A DNA stretch of 5,229 nucleotides from Deltaproteobacteria bacterium (GTDB taxonomy: Bacteria; Desulfobacterota; DSM-4660; Desulfatiglandales; B25-G16), in the NCBI GenBank assembly GCA_019310745.1, contig JAFDDS010000102.1, forward strand, positions 1 to 5,229. The letters are read 5' to 3'. Shown piece after piece: positions 1 through 5,180 of this stretch. The position numbers and the translations under genes were made by a program. A model generated the notes under the pieces. The model worked only from the letters and a program-made list of their open reading frames with translations, did no database searches and was not told the origin of the DNA. Positions within the stretch are counted from its first letter, which is position 1. The number at the start of each line of letters is the position of its first letter.

Positions 1-274
1 ATCTACGCCCACTGAACCATGCTCACCTGCAAGAAGGGTCTTGAGAGGCAAATCTGCTTGACGTTATCTCCCTAGATTGCATATACTGAACAGGTAATCT
101 TCCCTCTCCTTTCCCTTCCCTTCGCGTGACTTCGGCGTCGAAGGGAATGTTGGAATTGGAGGAACAAATCAACCTTTTGCTGAGCTGGCTTACTGAGCAC
201 CGCTTAAATAAACTAACACTCTGTCTTAGAAGGGGGATATAGGTGGCTATTGATGTAATAAGGAGCTCAATGAT
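1..274. other. Gene-free leader region upstream of the first gene
   Basis: No convincing coding sequence is present. The three forward frames are closed by stops at 13-15, 59-61 and 52-54, and no later start gives a sizeable ORF before 275. What can be seen is a homopyrimidine run at 98-123, a hairpin at 116-147, and the ribosome binding site of the next gene near 260-265. Frame 2 is open from base 2 to 61, so the tail of an upstream gene is conceivable, but these 19 codons show no recognisable motif. I did not find a clear sigma-70 promoter for the gene at 275: a TTGCTG at 177 and a TTAAAT at 204 are 21 bases apart, which is too far. Confidence 0.6.
116..147. repeat. Inverted repeat: 9-bp stem, 14-nt loop
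   Basis: TTCCCTTCG at 116-124 is perfectly complementary to CGAAGGGAA at 139-147. The loop contains a competing shorter hairpin, CTTCG (130-134) with CGAAG (139-143) around a GCGT tetraloop, so the two folds are mutually exclusive. No run of T follows on the plus strand. Read on the minus strand, the stem is followed by purines from the 98-123 tract, so neither orientation is a canonical Rho-independent terminator. It could be a regulatory or factor-dependent termination structure, or a remnant of a dispersed repeat. Confidence 0.55.
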
Positions 275-736
275 ATGAAGGAAAAGCTTACACTGGAAAT
301 AGAAAAGGGAGTGGATGAAAAGAAGTCCAAGGTTGGCGTATCCCTGAATCTTGAAGTAGCTGACGGTGAAGTATCAACTTTGAGTGGATCAGTGTTACTT
401 GTAGAAAAATGTAGCTCGTATGAAATTTTACATAAAGAGGTATCGCAGATTAAAGAAGAACTCGATGTCTTATTGGAAAAATCAAGGAAACTCTTTGAGG
501 TGGAGATTGGAGAAGAGAAAAGTCAGAGTGTGAATGAAGATATGAGTGTAAAGGAGATATGGGATTTTTTATCAATGATCAAGGACCCAGAGGTATTATT
601 AGTGAAATTTAATAGCATGAGCCGTCAGAAAAGATTTGAGGTGGCAGATTATGTGTTATCAAATTGCAATGTTTTCTCTGGGCCGGCCTCAATTTTTTCT
701 ATGAGATATAATAGTGAAGAAGGGGTAATAGAGTAA
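275..736 (+). CDS. Hypothetical acidic protein, 153 aa, possible ArsA-module partner
   Basis: I do not recognise this protein with certainty. ATG 275 is well supported by AAGGAG at 260-265, nine bases upstream. Residues 1-45 are a charged, beta-like segment (LTLEIEKG, GVSLNLEVADG). Residues 48-85 are rich in E, K, L and V with heptad-like spacing, suggesting a coiled coil. Residues 91-145 look like the best-ordered part, with SVKEIWDFL, DPEVLLVKFNSMSRQKRFEV and then ADYVLSNCNVFSG. It has no signal peptide and no membrane segment, so it is probably cytoplasmic. Two cysteines (C46, C131) form no metal-binding pair. It lies 329 bases upstream of the ArsA-like ATPase in the same direction, separated by a terminator-like hairpin and repeats, so a functional link is plausible but unproven. 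It is very likely a real gene; its function is unknown. Confidence 0.8.
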   Translation: MKEKLTLEIEKGVDEKKSKVGVSLNLEVADGEVSTLSGSVLLVEKCSSYEILHKEVSQIKEELDVLLEKSRKLFEVEIGEEKSQSVNEDMSVKEIWDFLSMIKDPEVLLVKFNSMSRQKRFEVADYVLSNCNVFSGPASIFSMRYNSEEGVIE

Positions 737-751
737 GCATCGTGAACCTTG

Positions 752-779
752 ATATTTATGCTAATTGATAAATATTTTT
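752..779 (+). terminator. Weak AT-only terminator-like hairpin after the 153-aa gene
   Basis: ATATTTAT at 752-759 pairs perfectly with ATAAATAT at 768-775 across an 8-nt loop, and five T residues (775-779) follow directly. It begins 15 bases after the stop codon of the preceding gene, which is where an intrinsic terminator is expected. The stem contains no G-C pair, so it would be thermodynamically weak. It may terminate inefficiently and allow readthrough toward the ATPase gene. Confidence 0.4.
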
Positions 780-793
780 CCCCTCCAATTTCA

Positions 794-814
794 AGCCCGC
801 CCTGGTGCGACTTA
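794..814 (+). repeat. 21-nt GC-rich intergenic repeat, copy 1
   Basis: It matches 881-901 at 18 of 21 positions; the shared pattern is AGCCYGCCCTGG followed by YGCGACKTA. The GC-rich block stands out in a strongly AT-rich spacer. It contains GCCCTGG (799-805), which also occurs in copy 2 and, in reverse complement, in both 18-nt repeats. Confidence 0.5.
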
Positions 815-880
815 CATGTATTATGCTGATGGTGTAATAATATTTATAAGCGAAAACGGTTGCAATAAAACATGCAAACC

Positions 881-901
881 AGCCTGCCCTGGCGCGACGT
901 A
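881..901 (+). repeat. 21-nt GC-rich intergenic repeat, copy 2
   Basis: This is the same orientation as the copy at 794-814, starting 87 bases further on, with three mismatches. The core GCCCTGG is at 886-892 and is complementary to CCAGGGC at 980-986 in the nearby 18-nt repeat, so a long-range pairing across the spacer is possible. Confidence 0.5.
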
Positions 902-969
902 ATGGGCTTATTGTATATGCATTATTGGTTTCTTTAAGAATTTTATATCAAACACCAAATTTGCAATGC

Positions 970-987
970 CAGGTCTGGGCCAGGGCT
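970..987 (+). repeat. Exact 18-nt direct repeat, left copy
   Basis: CAGGTCTGGGCCAGGGCT here is identical to 2509-2526, and identity stops at both ends of the 18 bases. Inside it CTGGGCCAG is palindromic around a single central G. It lies 78 bases before the chosen start of the ATPase gene, while the other copy lies 8 bases after the stop of the 82-aa gene, so the pair brackets exactly these two genes. Confidence 0.7.
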
Positions 988-1009
988 TCACATTTCATGC
1001 TTTCAACCT

Positions 1010-1040
1010 TTGAACTATATGATGAAAATCAATGTATAAA
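1010..1040 (+). promoter_or_regulatory. Possible sigma-70-type promoter for the ArsA-like gene
   Basis: A -35-like TTGAAC (1010-1015, four of six consensus bases) is followed after 19 bases by a -10-like TATAAA (1035-1040, five of six). The spacing is longer than ideal. A second -10-like TATACT lies at 1045-1050. Transcription would start near 1047-1057, leaving a short leader before ATG 1066. AT-rich DNA yields such matches by chance. Confidence 0.3.
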
Positions 1041-1065
1041 AAACTATACTTACAGAAGAAATAAT

Positions 1066-2277
1066 ATGCGGATCATACTATTTGCAGGCAAGGGAGGTGT
1101 GGGCAAGACAAGTATTGCGAGTGCAACGGGCCTAAGAGCAGCTGGCATTGGCTATAAGACCTTGATAATGTCCTTAGATATTGCTCATAGTCTCAGTGAT
1201 ATCTTTTCCCTCGATAAAGGATTGATGGATAAGAATAAAGGGATACCAGTTAAGATAGAAGATAGGCTGTGGATTCAGGAACTGGATATCCAGGAAGAAA
1301 TCCAACGGAACTGGGGAGATGTTCATAAGTATATAGCCAGTTTATTCCATACAGCAGGCCTCGATGAAATATTGGCAGAAGAACTGGCTATTTTGCCGGG
1401 TATGGAGGAGGTGAGTTCTCTCCTGTATATAAACCGATATGTAAAGGAAGATGATTTTGATGTAATTATTCTCGACTGTGCACCAACAGGTGAATCTTTA
1501 AGATTTATCAGCATTCCCGCAACACTTGAATGGTATATCAGCAAGATATTCAAGATAGAGCGCAGGCTAGTAAGCTACATTAGGCCTGTAGCCAAACGTT
1601 TTTACGATGTACCTCTCCCGGAAGATGATTATTTTAAGACACTTGAGAATCTTTTTGTTCGCCTTGAAGGTGTAGACAATATTCTCACTGATCCCGCCAT
1701 AACCACTGTAAGGCTGGTGACCAATCCGGAGAAGATAGTCTTGAAAGAAACACAAAGGAGCTTTTTATATTTTTCTCTCTACAAGATGTGCATTGATGCA
1801 ATAGTGATGAACAGGATTTTACCGGGTACCATTAAAGAAGCATACTTTCATGACTGGAAGGAGTCCCAGAGAAGATATTTGGAATTGGCAGAGGAATATT
1901 TTAGTCCTGTCCCCATATTTCCCGTAGTCCTTTTTCAAAATGAGCCTCTGGGACTGGAGAGACTGAAAAGATTTGGGGAAGATATATATGGTGAACGTGA
2001 TCCAATAGAGCATTTTTATACTGAGCGGCCTTATGAGTTTAGCCAGAAAGACGGTAAATTTTTTATAAAGATTAAACTTCCATTTATCACGAAAGAAGAG
2101 GTAGAATTACACAGACTTCCAGAGGAGATGGTGATTAGGGTAGGAGGATTTAAGAGACATATCCCTTTGCCACGACATGTTTCTACATATAAGGATGTCA
2201 CGGCAAAAATAGACGGTACCTGTCTAAATATCATTTTTGGAGGGAACAGGAATGGAAAAGAAAAGTCCCAAAGATAA
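1066..2277 (+). CDS. ArsA/Get3-family ATPase with C-terminal Hsp20-like domain
   Basis: This is a cytoplasmic SIMIBI-class ATPase of 403 aa. The deviant Walker A motif is GKGGVGKTS (residues 8-16), switch I is DIAHSLSD (38-45) and switch II is DCAPTGES (137-144). The segment VTNPEKIVLKETQRSF and a later VMNRILP are typical of ArsA-like proteins. From about residue 326 to 397 the sequence follows an alpha-crystallin pattern (FFIKIKLPF, IRVGGFKRHIPLP, then DGTCLNIIF), as in the ArsA_HSP20 domain. ATG 1066 is chosen because the P-loop then sits at the N terminus as in the family; SD-like AGAAG at 1054-1058 is weak. Many family members have DPAHS and PTGH where this one has DIAHS and PTGE. No ArsA-type cysteine triad, Get3 CxxC pair, arsB or arsD is visible, so an arsenite pump is unlikely. 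A role in handling hydrophobic or unfolded clients is inference. It overlaps the next gene by 26 nt. Confidence 0.92.
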   Translation: MRIILFAGKGGVGKTSIASATGLRAAGIGYKTLIMSLDIAHSLSDIFSLDKGLMDKNKGIPVKIEDRLWIQELDIQEEIQRNWGDVHKYIASLFHTAGLDEILAEELAILPGMEEVSSLLYINRYVKEDDFDVIILDCAPTGESLRFISIPATLEWYISKIFKIERRLVSYIRPVAKRFYDVPLPEDDYFKTLENLFVRLEGVDNILTDPAITTVRLVTNPEKIVLKETQRSFLYFSLYKMCIDAIVMNRILPGTIKEAYFHDWKESQRRYLELAEEYFSPVPIFPVVLFQNEPLGLERLKRFGEDIYGERDPIEHFYTERPYEFSQKDGKFFIKIKLPFITKEEVELHRLPEEMVIRVGGFKRHIPLPRHVSTYKDVTAKIDGTCLNIIFGGNRNGKEKSQR

Positions 2278-2500
2278 AGAGGAGATAAGCATAGAGGAGG
2301 CCTTTCGGTCATTGGGAAAATTTTTTTCGTGGCTGGATGAAAGGATCAGTCCCAGTTCTGAGTTTCGTGAACACATGGCTAAATCTAGGATAGAGTTTTT
2401 AAAGGGGATCAGAGTTTTGATTGATAAAAGGGTTGATGATTTAGAGAAAAGGCATTCAAAAAAGGCAGGTAAAAAGGCCACCCGGGTAAAGGTAGAGTAA
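2252..2500 (+). CDS. Small helical Lys-rich protein, 82 aa, coupled to ArsA-like gene
   Basis: I do not recognise it by name. ATG 2252 is preceded by a strong GGAGGG (2239-2244) seven bases upstream; a TTG at 2237 in the same frame would overlap that site and is rejected. Residues 1-11 are charged. Residues 12-31 (ISIEEAFRSLGKFFSWLDER) look like an amphipathic helix with aromatic residues. Residues 38-67 form a second helix containing SRIEFLKGIRVLIDKRVDDL, and residues 68-82 are a basic tail. It has no signal peptide, no transmembrane segment and no cysteine. The 26-nt overlap with the end of the ATPase gene implies translational coupling and a shared complex or pathway. A role as adaptor or regulator of the ATPase/Hsp20-like protein is inference. 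Short basic-tailed helical proteins also occur near gas-vesicle and small heat-shock genes, but I see no specific motif for those. Confidence 0.8.
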   Translation: MEKKSPKDKEEISIEEAFRSLGKFFSWLDERISPSSEFREHMAKSRIEFLKGIRVLIDKRVDDLEKRHSKKAGKKATRVKVE

Positions 2501-2508
2501 AATTTTGA

Positions 2509-2526
2509 CAGGTCTGGGCCAGGGCT
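2509..2526 (+). repeat. Exact 18-nt direct repeat, right copy
   Basis: It is identical to 970-987 over 18 bases and in the same orientation. It lies just after the stop of the 82-aa gene and runs into the 9-nt tandem motif at 2522-2548. Two perfect 18-mers in a 5-kb window are not expected by chance, so they are related by descent or shared function. Confidence 0.7.
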
Positions 2527-2548
2527 AAAGTGCCTAAAATGCCTAAAG
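2522..2548 (+). repeat. Three-unit 9-nt imperfect tandem repeat
   Basis: The units are GGGCTAAAG, TGCCTAAAA and TGCCTAAAG, sharing the pattern xGsCTAAAr. The first unit overlaps the end of the 18-nt repeat. The array resembles short minisatellite-like intergenic arrays and encodes nothing evident. Confidence 0.5.
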
Positions 2549-2596
2549 TTACAATAATCCCAATCCTTAATTGTAGCTCACGTTGGGTGCTTGTTA

Positions 2597-2624
2597 TTGC
2601 TTAAACTAGGGTACTTTTTAGTAT
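2597..2624 (+). promoter_or_regulatory. Weak promoter-like pair upstream of the Smr gene
   Basis: TTGCTT (2597-2602) and TAGTAT (2619-2624) are 16 bases apart; they match the consensus at three and four of six positions. The -10-like element lies within an imperfect inverted repeat, GGGTACT (2609-2615) with AGTATACCC (2620-2628), which could act as an operator. A start site near 2631 would give a leader of about 40 nt. The evidence is slight. Confidence 0.2.
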
Positions 2625-2669
2625 ACCCTCAATAATCCGCTACCTCTGATAGTGATACTTTAACGTAAC

Positions 2670-2969
2670 ATGTCCAACTCACCTGTTCATATCCCTATTA
2701 ATGGGGTGATAGATCTCCATACCTTTGCACCAAACGAGGCTGGCCAAGTCGTGGATGAATATCTCAATGTTTGCTCTCAAAAAAGTATATTGGAAGTTAA
2801 GATAATTCATGGTAAGGGAAAGGGCGTGTTACGTCGTACGGTGGAGTCTGTCTTAAAGAGGCATCCCCTGGTTTTATCCTTCAAGCAAGATAGAGGCCCT
2901 TCAGGTTGGGGCGCAACCGTTGTTTTTTTAAAGGAGATGGGAAGGGGTAAATATGAAAGAAAAATTTAG
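2670..2969 (+). CDS. Stand-alone Smr-domain protein, 99 aa
   Basis: This is a compact single-domain Smr (small MutS-related) protein. The DLH motif is at residues 15-17, followed by a 30-residue alpha/beta stretch, then the HGKGKGVLRRTV motif (47-58) and a terminal GWGATVVFL strand (79-87). Smr domains act as nucleases on DNA (MutS2) or mRNA at collided ribosomes (SmrB); the DLH residues and the HGKG loop needed for that fold are intact. The substrate here cannot be told from sequence. An in-frame TAA lies just before the start region (2661-2663), so ATG 2670 is the earliest ATG. No Shine-Dalgarno-like sequence precedes it, which suggests a weakly translated or leaderless message. The gene overlaps the MscS gene by 17 nt, implying co-expression; the two products have no obvious functional link. 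Confidence 0.9.
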   Translation: MSNSPVHIPINGVIDLHTFAPNEAGQVVDEYLNVCSQKSILEVKIIHGKGKGVLRRTVESVLKRHPLVLSFKQDRGPSGWGATVVFLKEMGRGKYERKI

Positions 2970-3945
2970 ATCATCCAAGATAGTATTATTTGTAGTCCTG
3001 ATTTTTTTTATAGCTCTTCCCTTATCCCTTGATTTTTTGCTGGATACCCGATTAGGTAAGTATTTTTCCTGGCTTGAAAGCGGTATCAGTATCGGCGGGA
3101 CAAAGATTACCATAATAAATATAGCCTACCTCATTATTTTTCTCATTTTTTTCACTTTTCTCTCCAGGGTCATCAAGAAGGCATTACAGAACAGGGTTCT
3201 TCCCCGAACCAGGCTGGATATTGGGGCGAGGGCATCATTCGTAAATGTTGTTATTTACACCTTTTGGATTTTGGCTATCTATACAGGGATAAATATCTTA
3301 GGAATTAACCTTTCATCCCTTGCATTTATGGCTGGTGCCCTTGGGATTGGAATCGGCTTTGGTCTACAGAATATTGTTAATAATTTTATGAGCGGAATCA
3401 TCCTTCTCTTTGATCCCTCTATCCAGGTAGGTGATATGGTCCAGATCGGTGAGGATTGGGGGACAGTAAATAGAATAAATATACGGACTACCATAGTTCA
3501 GACCTTTGATAATGCATCCCTGATTATCCCCAACTCTCAGATGCTTTCAAACAGGGTTACGAACTGGTCTTTTAAGGATCCAAAAGTCAGGCGCCAGGTG
3601 GATGTTGGCGTGGCTTATGGCTCTGATGTTCAGAAGGTGCGTAATATTTTGTTAAAAATTGTTAGTGATATGCCTGAGATAATGGATGATCCAGCTCCCC
3701 GTGTAGACTTCAGGGATTTTGCTGACAGTGCGCTTATTTTCAGGGTCAGGTTTTGGATATCTTCGCCGGATTACTGGTTAACTGCACCAACAGAGCTTAG
3801 GTTTAGAATTGATGAGGAATTCAAGAAAAATGGCATAGAGATCGCTTTCCCTCAACAGGATATTCATATCAGAAGTGCCTCTGGTCTGGAGGAAATCTTT
3901 AACAAGGGGAGTTATTCACTAAAGATACCGAAAGGTCAAAAGTGA
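2953..3945 (+). CDS. MscS-family mechanosensitive ion channel, 330 aa
   Basis: This is an inner-membrane small-conductance mechanosensitive channel, expected to form a heptamer that releases solutes on hypo-osmotic shock. Hydrophobic segments lie at about residues 9-30, 52-74 and 94-118. The pore helix and conserved stretch runs from about 121 to 161 (AGALGIGIGFGLQNIVNNF, then FDPSIQVGD). The beta domain carries IPNSQMLSNRVTNWS (192-206), and the C-terminal alpha/beta domain ends with GIEIAFPQQDIHI (294-306), all hallmarks of the family. Its length is slightly above the 286 aa of E. coli MscS because of one extra N-terminal segment and a short tail. AAGGGG at 2942-2947 stands five bases before ATG 2953. 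The start lies inside the Smr gene, so translation is probably coupled. The exact subfamily cannot be assigned, so no symbol is given. Confidence 0.93.
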   Translation: MKEKFRSSKIVLFVVLIFFIALPLSLDFLLDTRLGKYFSWLESGISIGGTKITIINIAYLIIFLIFFTFLSRVIKKALQNRVLPRTRLDIGARASFVNVVIYTFWILAIYTGINILGINLSSLAFMAGALGIGIGFGLQNIVNNFMSGIILLFDPSIQVGDMVQIGEDWGTVNRINIRTTIVQTFDNASLIIPNSQMLSNRVTNWSFKDPKVRRQVDVGVAYGSDVQKVRNILLKIVSDMPEIMDDPAPRVDFRDFADSALIFRVRFWISSPDYWLTAPTELRFRIDEEFKKNGIEIAFPQQDIHIRSASGLEEIFNKGSYSLKIPKGQK

Positions 3946-3972
3946 GTTTCAGGTTTGAAAAAATGGTATTCT

Positions 3973-4041
3973 TTGTCTTGCATTGTATTTTGAAAAGATA
4001 ATACTATCTATTTCTTACTGTGGAAAATTGACAATTATAAG
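3973..4041 (+). promoter_or_regulatory. Probable promoter region for sucCD
   Basis: The 151-nt gap between mscS and sucC has several sigma-70-like elements. The best pair is TTGTCT (3973-3978) with GATAAT (3997-4002), 18 bases apart, the -10 matching five of six. A second choice is TTCTTA (4012-4017) with TATAAG (4036-4041), also 18 apart. A perfect TTGACA (4028-4033) lacks a good -10 at normal spacing. No terminator is visible after mscS, so readthrough is also possible. Confidence 0.35.
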
Positions 4042-4096
4042 CGGGGAGAAGTAAAAGTTGAGATACAGTCAATCATAGAAAATGAGGTAGGTGATT

Positions 4097-5147
4097 ATGA
4101 AAATTCACGAATTTCAGGCAAAGGATCTGTTTCGTAATTTTGGGATACCGGTTCCATCTGGCACATTAGCTATAACAGCAAGCCAGGCAGTGGAAAATGC
4201 AAAGAACATTCCCGGTCCTCCATGGGTAGTAAAGGCACAGATCCATGCTGGTGGGCGAGGAAAAGGAGGTGGAGTAAGATTGGTGGGGAGTCTTGAGGAA
4301 ATGAGCAAAGCAGCTGATGAGATTCTCTCTAACCCTCTGATCTGTGATGATATTCAGCCAGGCAGGTGGAATGGAGATTGAAGAGGTCTCTGCTCAACAT
4401 CCAGAGTTAGTTTTAATTGAAACCATCGATAGTGTTCAAGGGCTTATGCCTTATCAGGCAAGAAATTTTTTCTATGCCCTTGATCCAAGGCCAGATAAAA
4501 GTATGCTGAAAGACTTCTCTGCAACAATGACCAGGCTGTATAAATTATTTCTATCTAAAGATTGTTCATTAGTTGAGATCAACCCCTTAGTTCTTACAAA
4601 ATCAGGCAATGTTGTTGCCCTGGATGCAAAAATCAATTTTGATGACAATGCCCTATTCAGACAAAAGGAAATTGCGCAACTCCATGATCCCCATGAAATG
4701 GATGAGCTGGAGATAAAGGCTGCCGAGTCTAATTTGAACTACATTAGGCTGGATGGCAATATTGGTGCCATGGTAAATGGGGCAGGACTGGCAATGGCTA
4801 CTATGGATGTTATTAAACTGGCAGGTGCTGAACCAGCCAACTTTTTGGATGTTGGTGGCGGTGCGAGCGAAGAGATGGTTACAAACGGGTTAAAGATTAT
4901 ACTAAGCGACGAGAGAGTCAAGGCAATCTTGATCAATATTTTTGGCGGCATAATGAGATGTGATGTTCTGGCACGGGGTGTGGTAAAGGCTGCTAAAGAT
5001 GTAGAAATAAATGTTCCCCTTATAGTGAGGTTAGAAGGGACAAATGTCGAGGAAGGGAGAGAGATTTTAAAAAATTCAGATCTTGATTTTTCAGTGGCTC
5101 AAGACATTGAAGAGGCAGCCAAAATGGTAGCCACACAAGTGAACTAA
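4097..5147 (+). pseudogene. sucC: Succinyl-CoA synthetase beta subunit, broken by internal deletion and frameshift
   Basis: The ADP/GDP-forming succinate-CoA ligase beta subunit joins succinate and CoA using NTP in the TCA cycle. The N-terminal piece (4097-4381, 94 codons) starts MKIHEFQAKDLF and keeps K46 and GRG (53-55) at E. coli numbering, then stops at TGA 4379-4381. The C-terminal piece continues in the next frame from about 4350 (FSQAGGMEIEEV) and keeps the Mg-binding Asn of EINP (codon 4581), the Asp of LDAK (codon 4623), VNGAGLAM (near 4773) and FGGIMRCD (near 4941). It matches E. coli residues 131-388 in length. About 40 codons, roughly E. coli residues 83-123, are absent, including E99, T102 and E107 that contact ATP. 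GTG 4091 is rejected in favour of ATG 4097, which follows GAGGT at 4084-4088 and matches the family N terminus. As written it cannot make an active enzyme; a consensus or assembly error is a live alternative. Confidence 0.9.
4335..4356 (+). other. Deletion/frameshift junction in sucC
   Basis: Homology in the first frame ends after LSNPLI (codons ending near 4342). Homology in the second frame resumes at about 4350 with I-F-S-Q-A-G-G, equivalent to E. coli 124-130. The frame change requires a net loss of 3n+2 bases, and a loss of about 120 nt fits the alignment. The junction contains the short direct repeat GATGAT (4345-4350), the kind of microhomology at which deletions or assembly collapses occur. 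Confidence 0.7.
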
Positions 5148-5180
5148 CAAGATATTGCAAAACAGAAATGGGGTAATCGT

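Larger units (their letters stand above)
737..1065. other. 329-nt gene-free spacer carrying repeats and a possible promoter
   Basis: This spacer has many stop codons and no supported gene. It contains the AT-only hairpin (752-779), two copies of a 21-nt GC-rich repeat (794-814 and 881-901), one copy of an exact 18-nt repeat (970-987), and a possible promoter for the ATPase gene (1010-1040). An in-frame extension of the ATPase from a TTG at 925 would run through the last part of the spacer. It is not family-like in sequence and would include the repeat, so I treat it as non-coding. Confidence 0.6.
2501..2669. other. 169-nt spacer with repeats before the Smr gene
   Basis: This non-coding spacer holds the right copy of the 18-nt repeat (2509-2526), a threefold 9-nt tandem motif (2522-2548), an imperfect inverted repeat GGGTACT...AGTATACCC (2609-2628) and a weak promoter-like pair. 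No T-rich tract follows the inverted repeat, so I do not call it a terminator. Confidence 0.5.

Noticed and set aside
2..61. C-terminal tail of an upstream gene in frame 2
   Set aside because: Only 19 codons are open, with no recognisable family motif, so it cannot be distinguished from chance.
794..987. CRISPR array from the repeats in the spacer
   Set aside because: Copies are few, unequally spaced, imperfect and in both orientations, and no cas gene is present.
925..1065. N-terminal extension of the ArsA-like ATPase from TTG 925
   Set aside because: It would place 47 non-family residues before the P-loop, run through the 18-nt repeat and a possible promoter, and lacks a ribosome binding site. 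ATG 1066 gives the family-typical N terminus.
2237..2251. TTG start for the 82-aa protein
   Set aside because: The TTG overlaps the strong GGAGGG that serves ATG 2252.
1066..2277. Arsenite-pump ATPase (arsA of an ars operon)
   Set aside because: There is no arsB, arsD or arsR, the protein has a single ATPase domain, and the Cys arrangement of arsenite-activated ArsA is not seen. The Hsp20-like tail points to another role.
2609..2628. Rho-independent terminator after the 82-aa gene
   Set aside because: The stem is imperfect with a 2-nt bulge, and no T run follows on either strand.
4344..4381. Programmed frameshift or reinitiation joining the two sucC pieces
   Set aside because: The pieces do not simply differ in frame: about 40 codons of conserved sequence are absent, so no frameshift could restore the protein. 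ATG 4371 has its only SD-like bases too close to be used.
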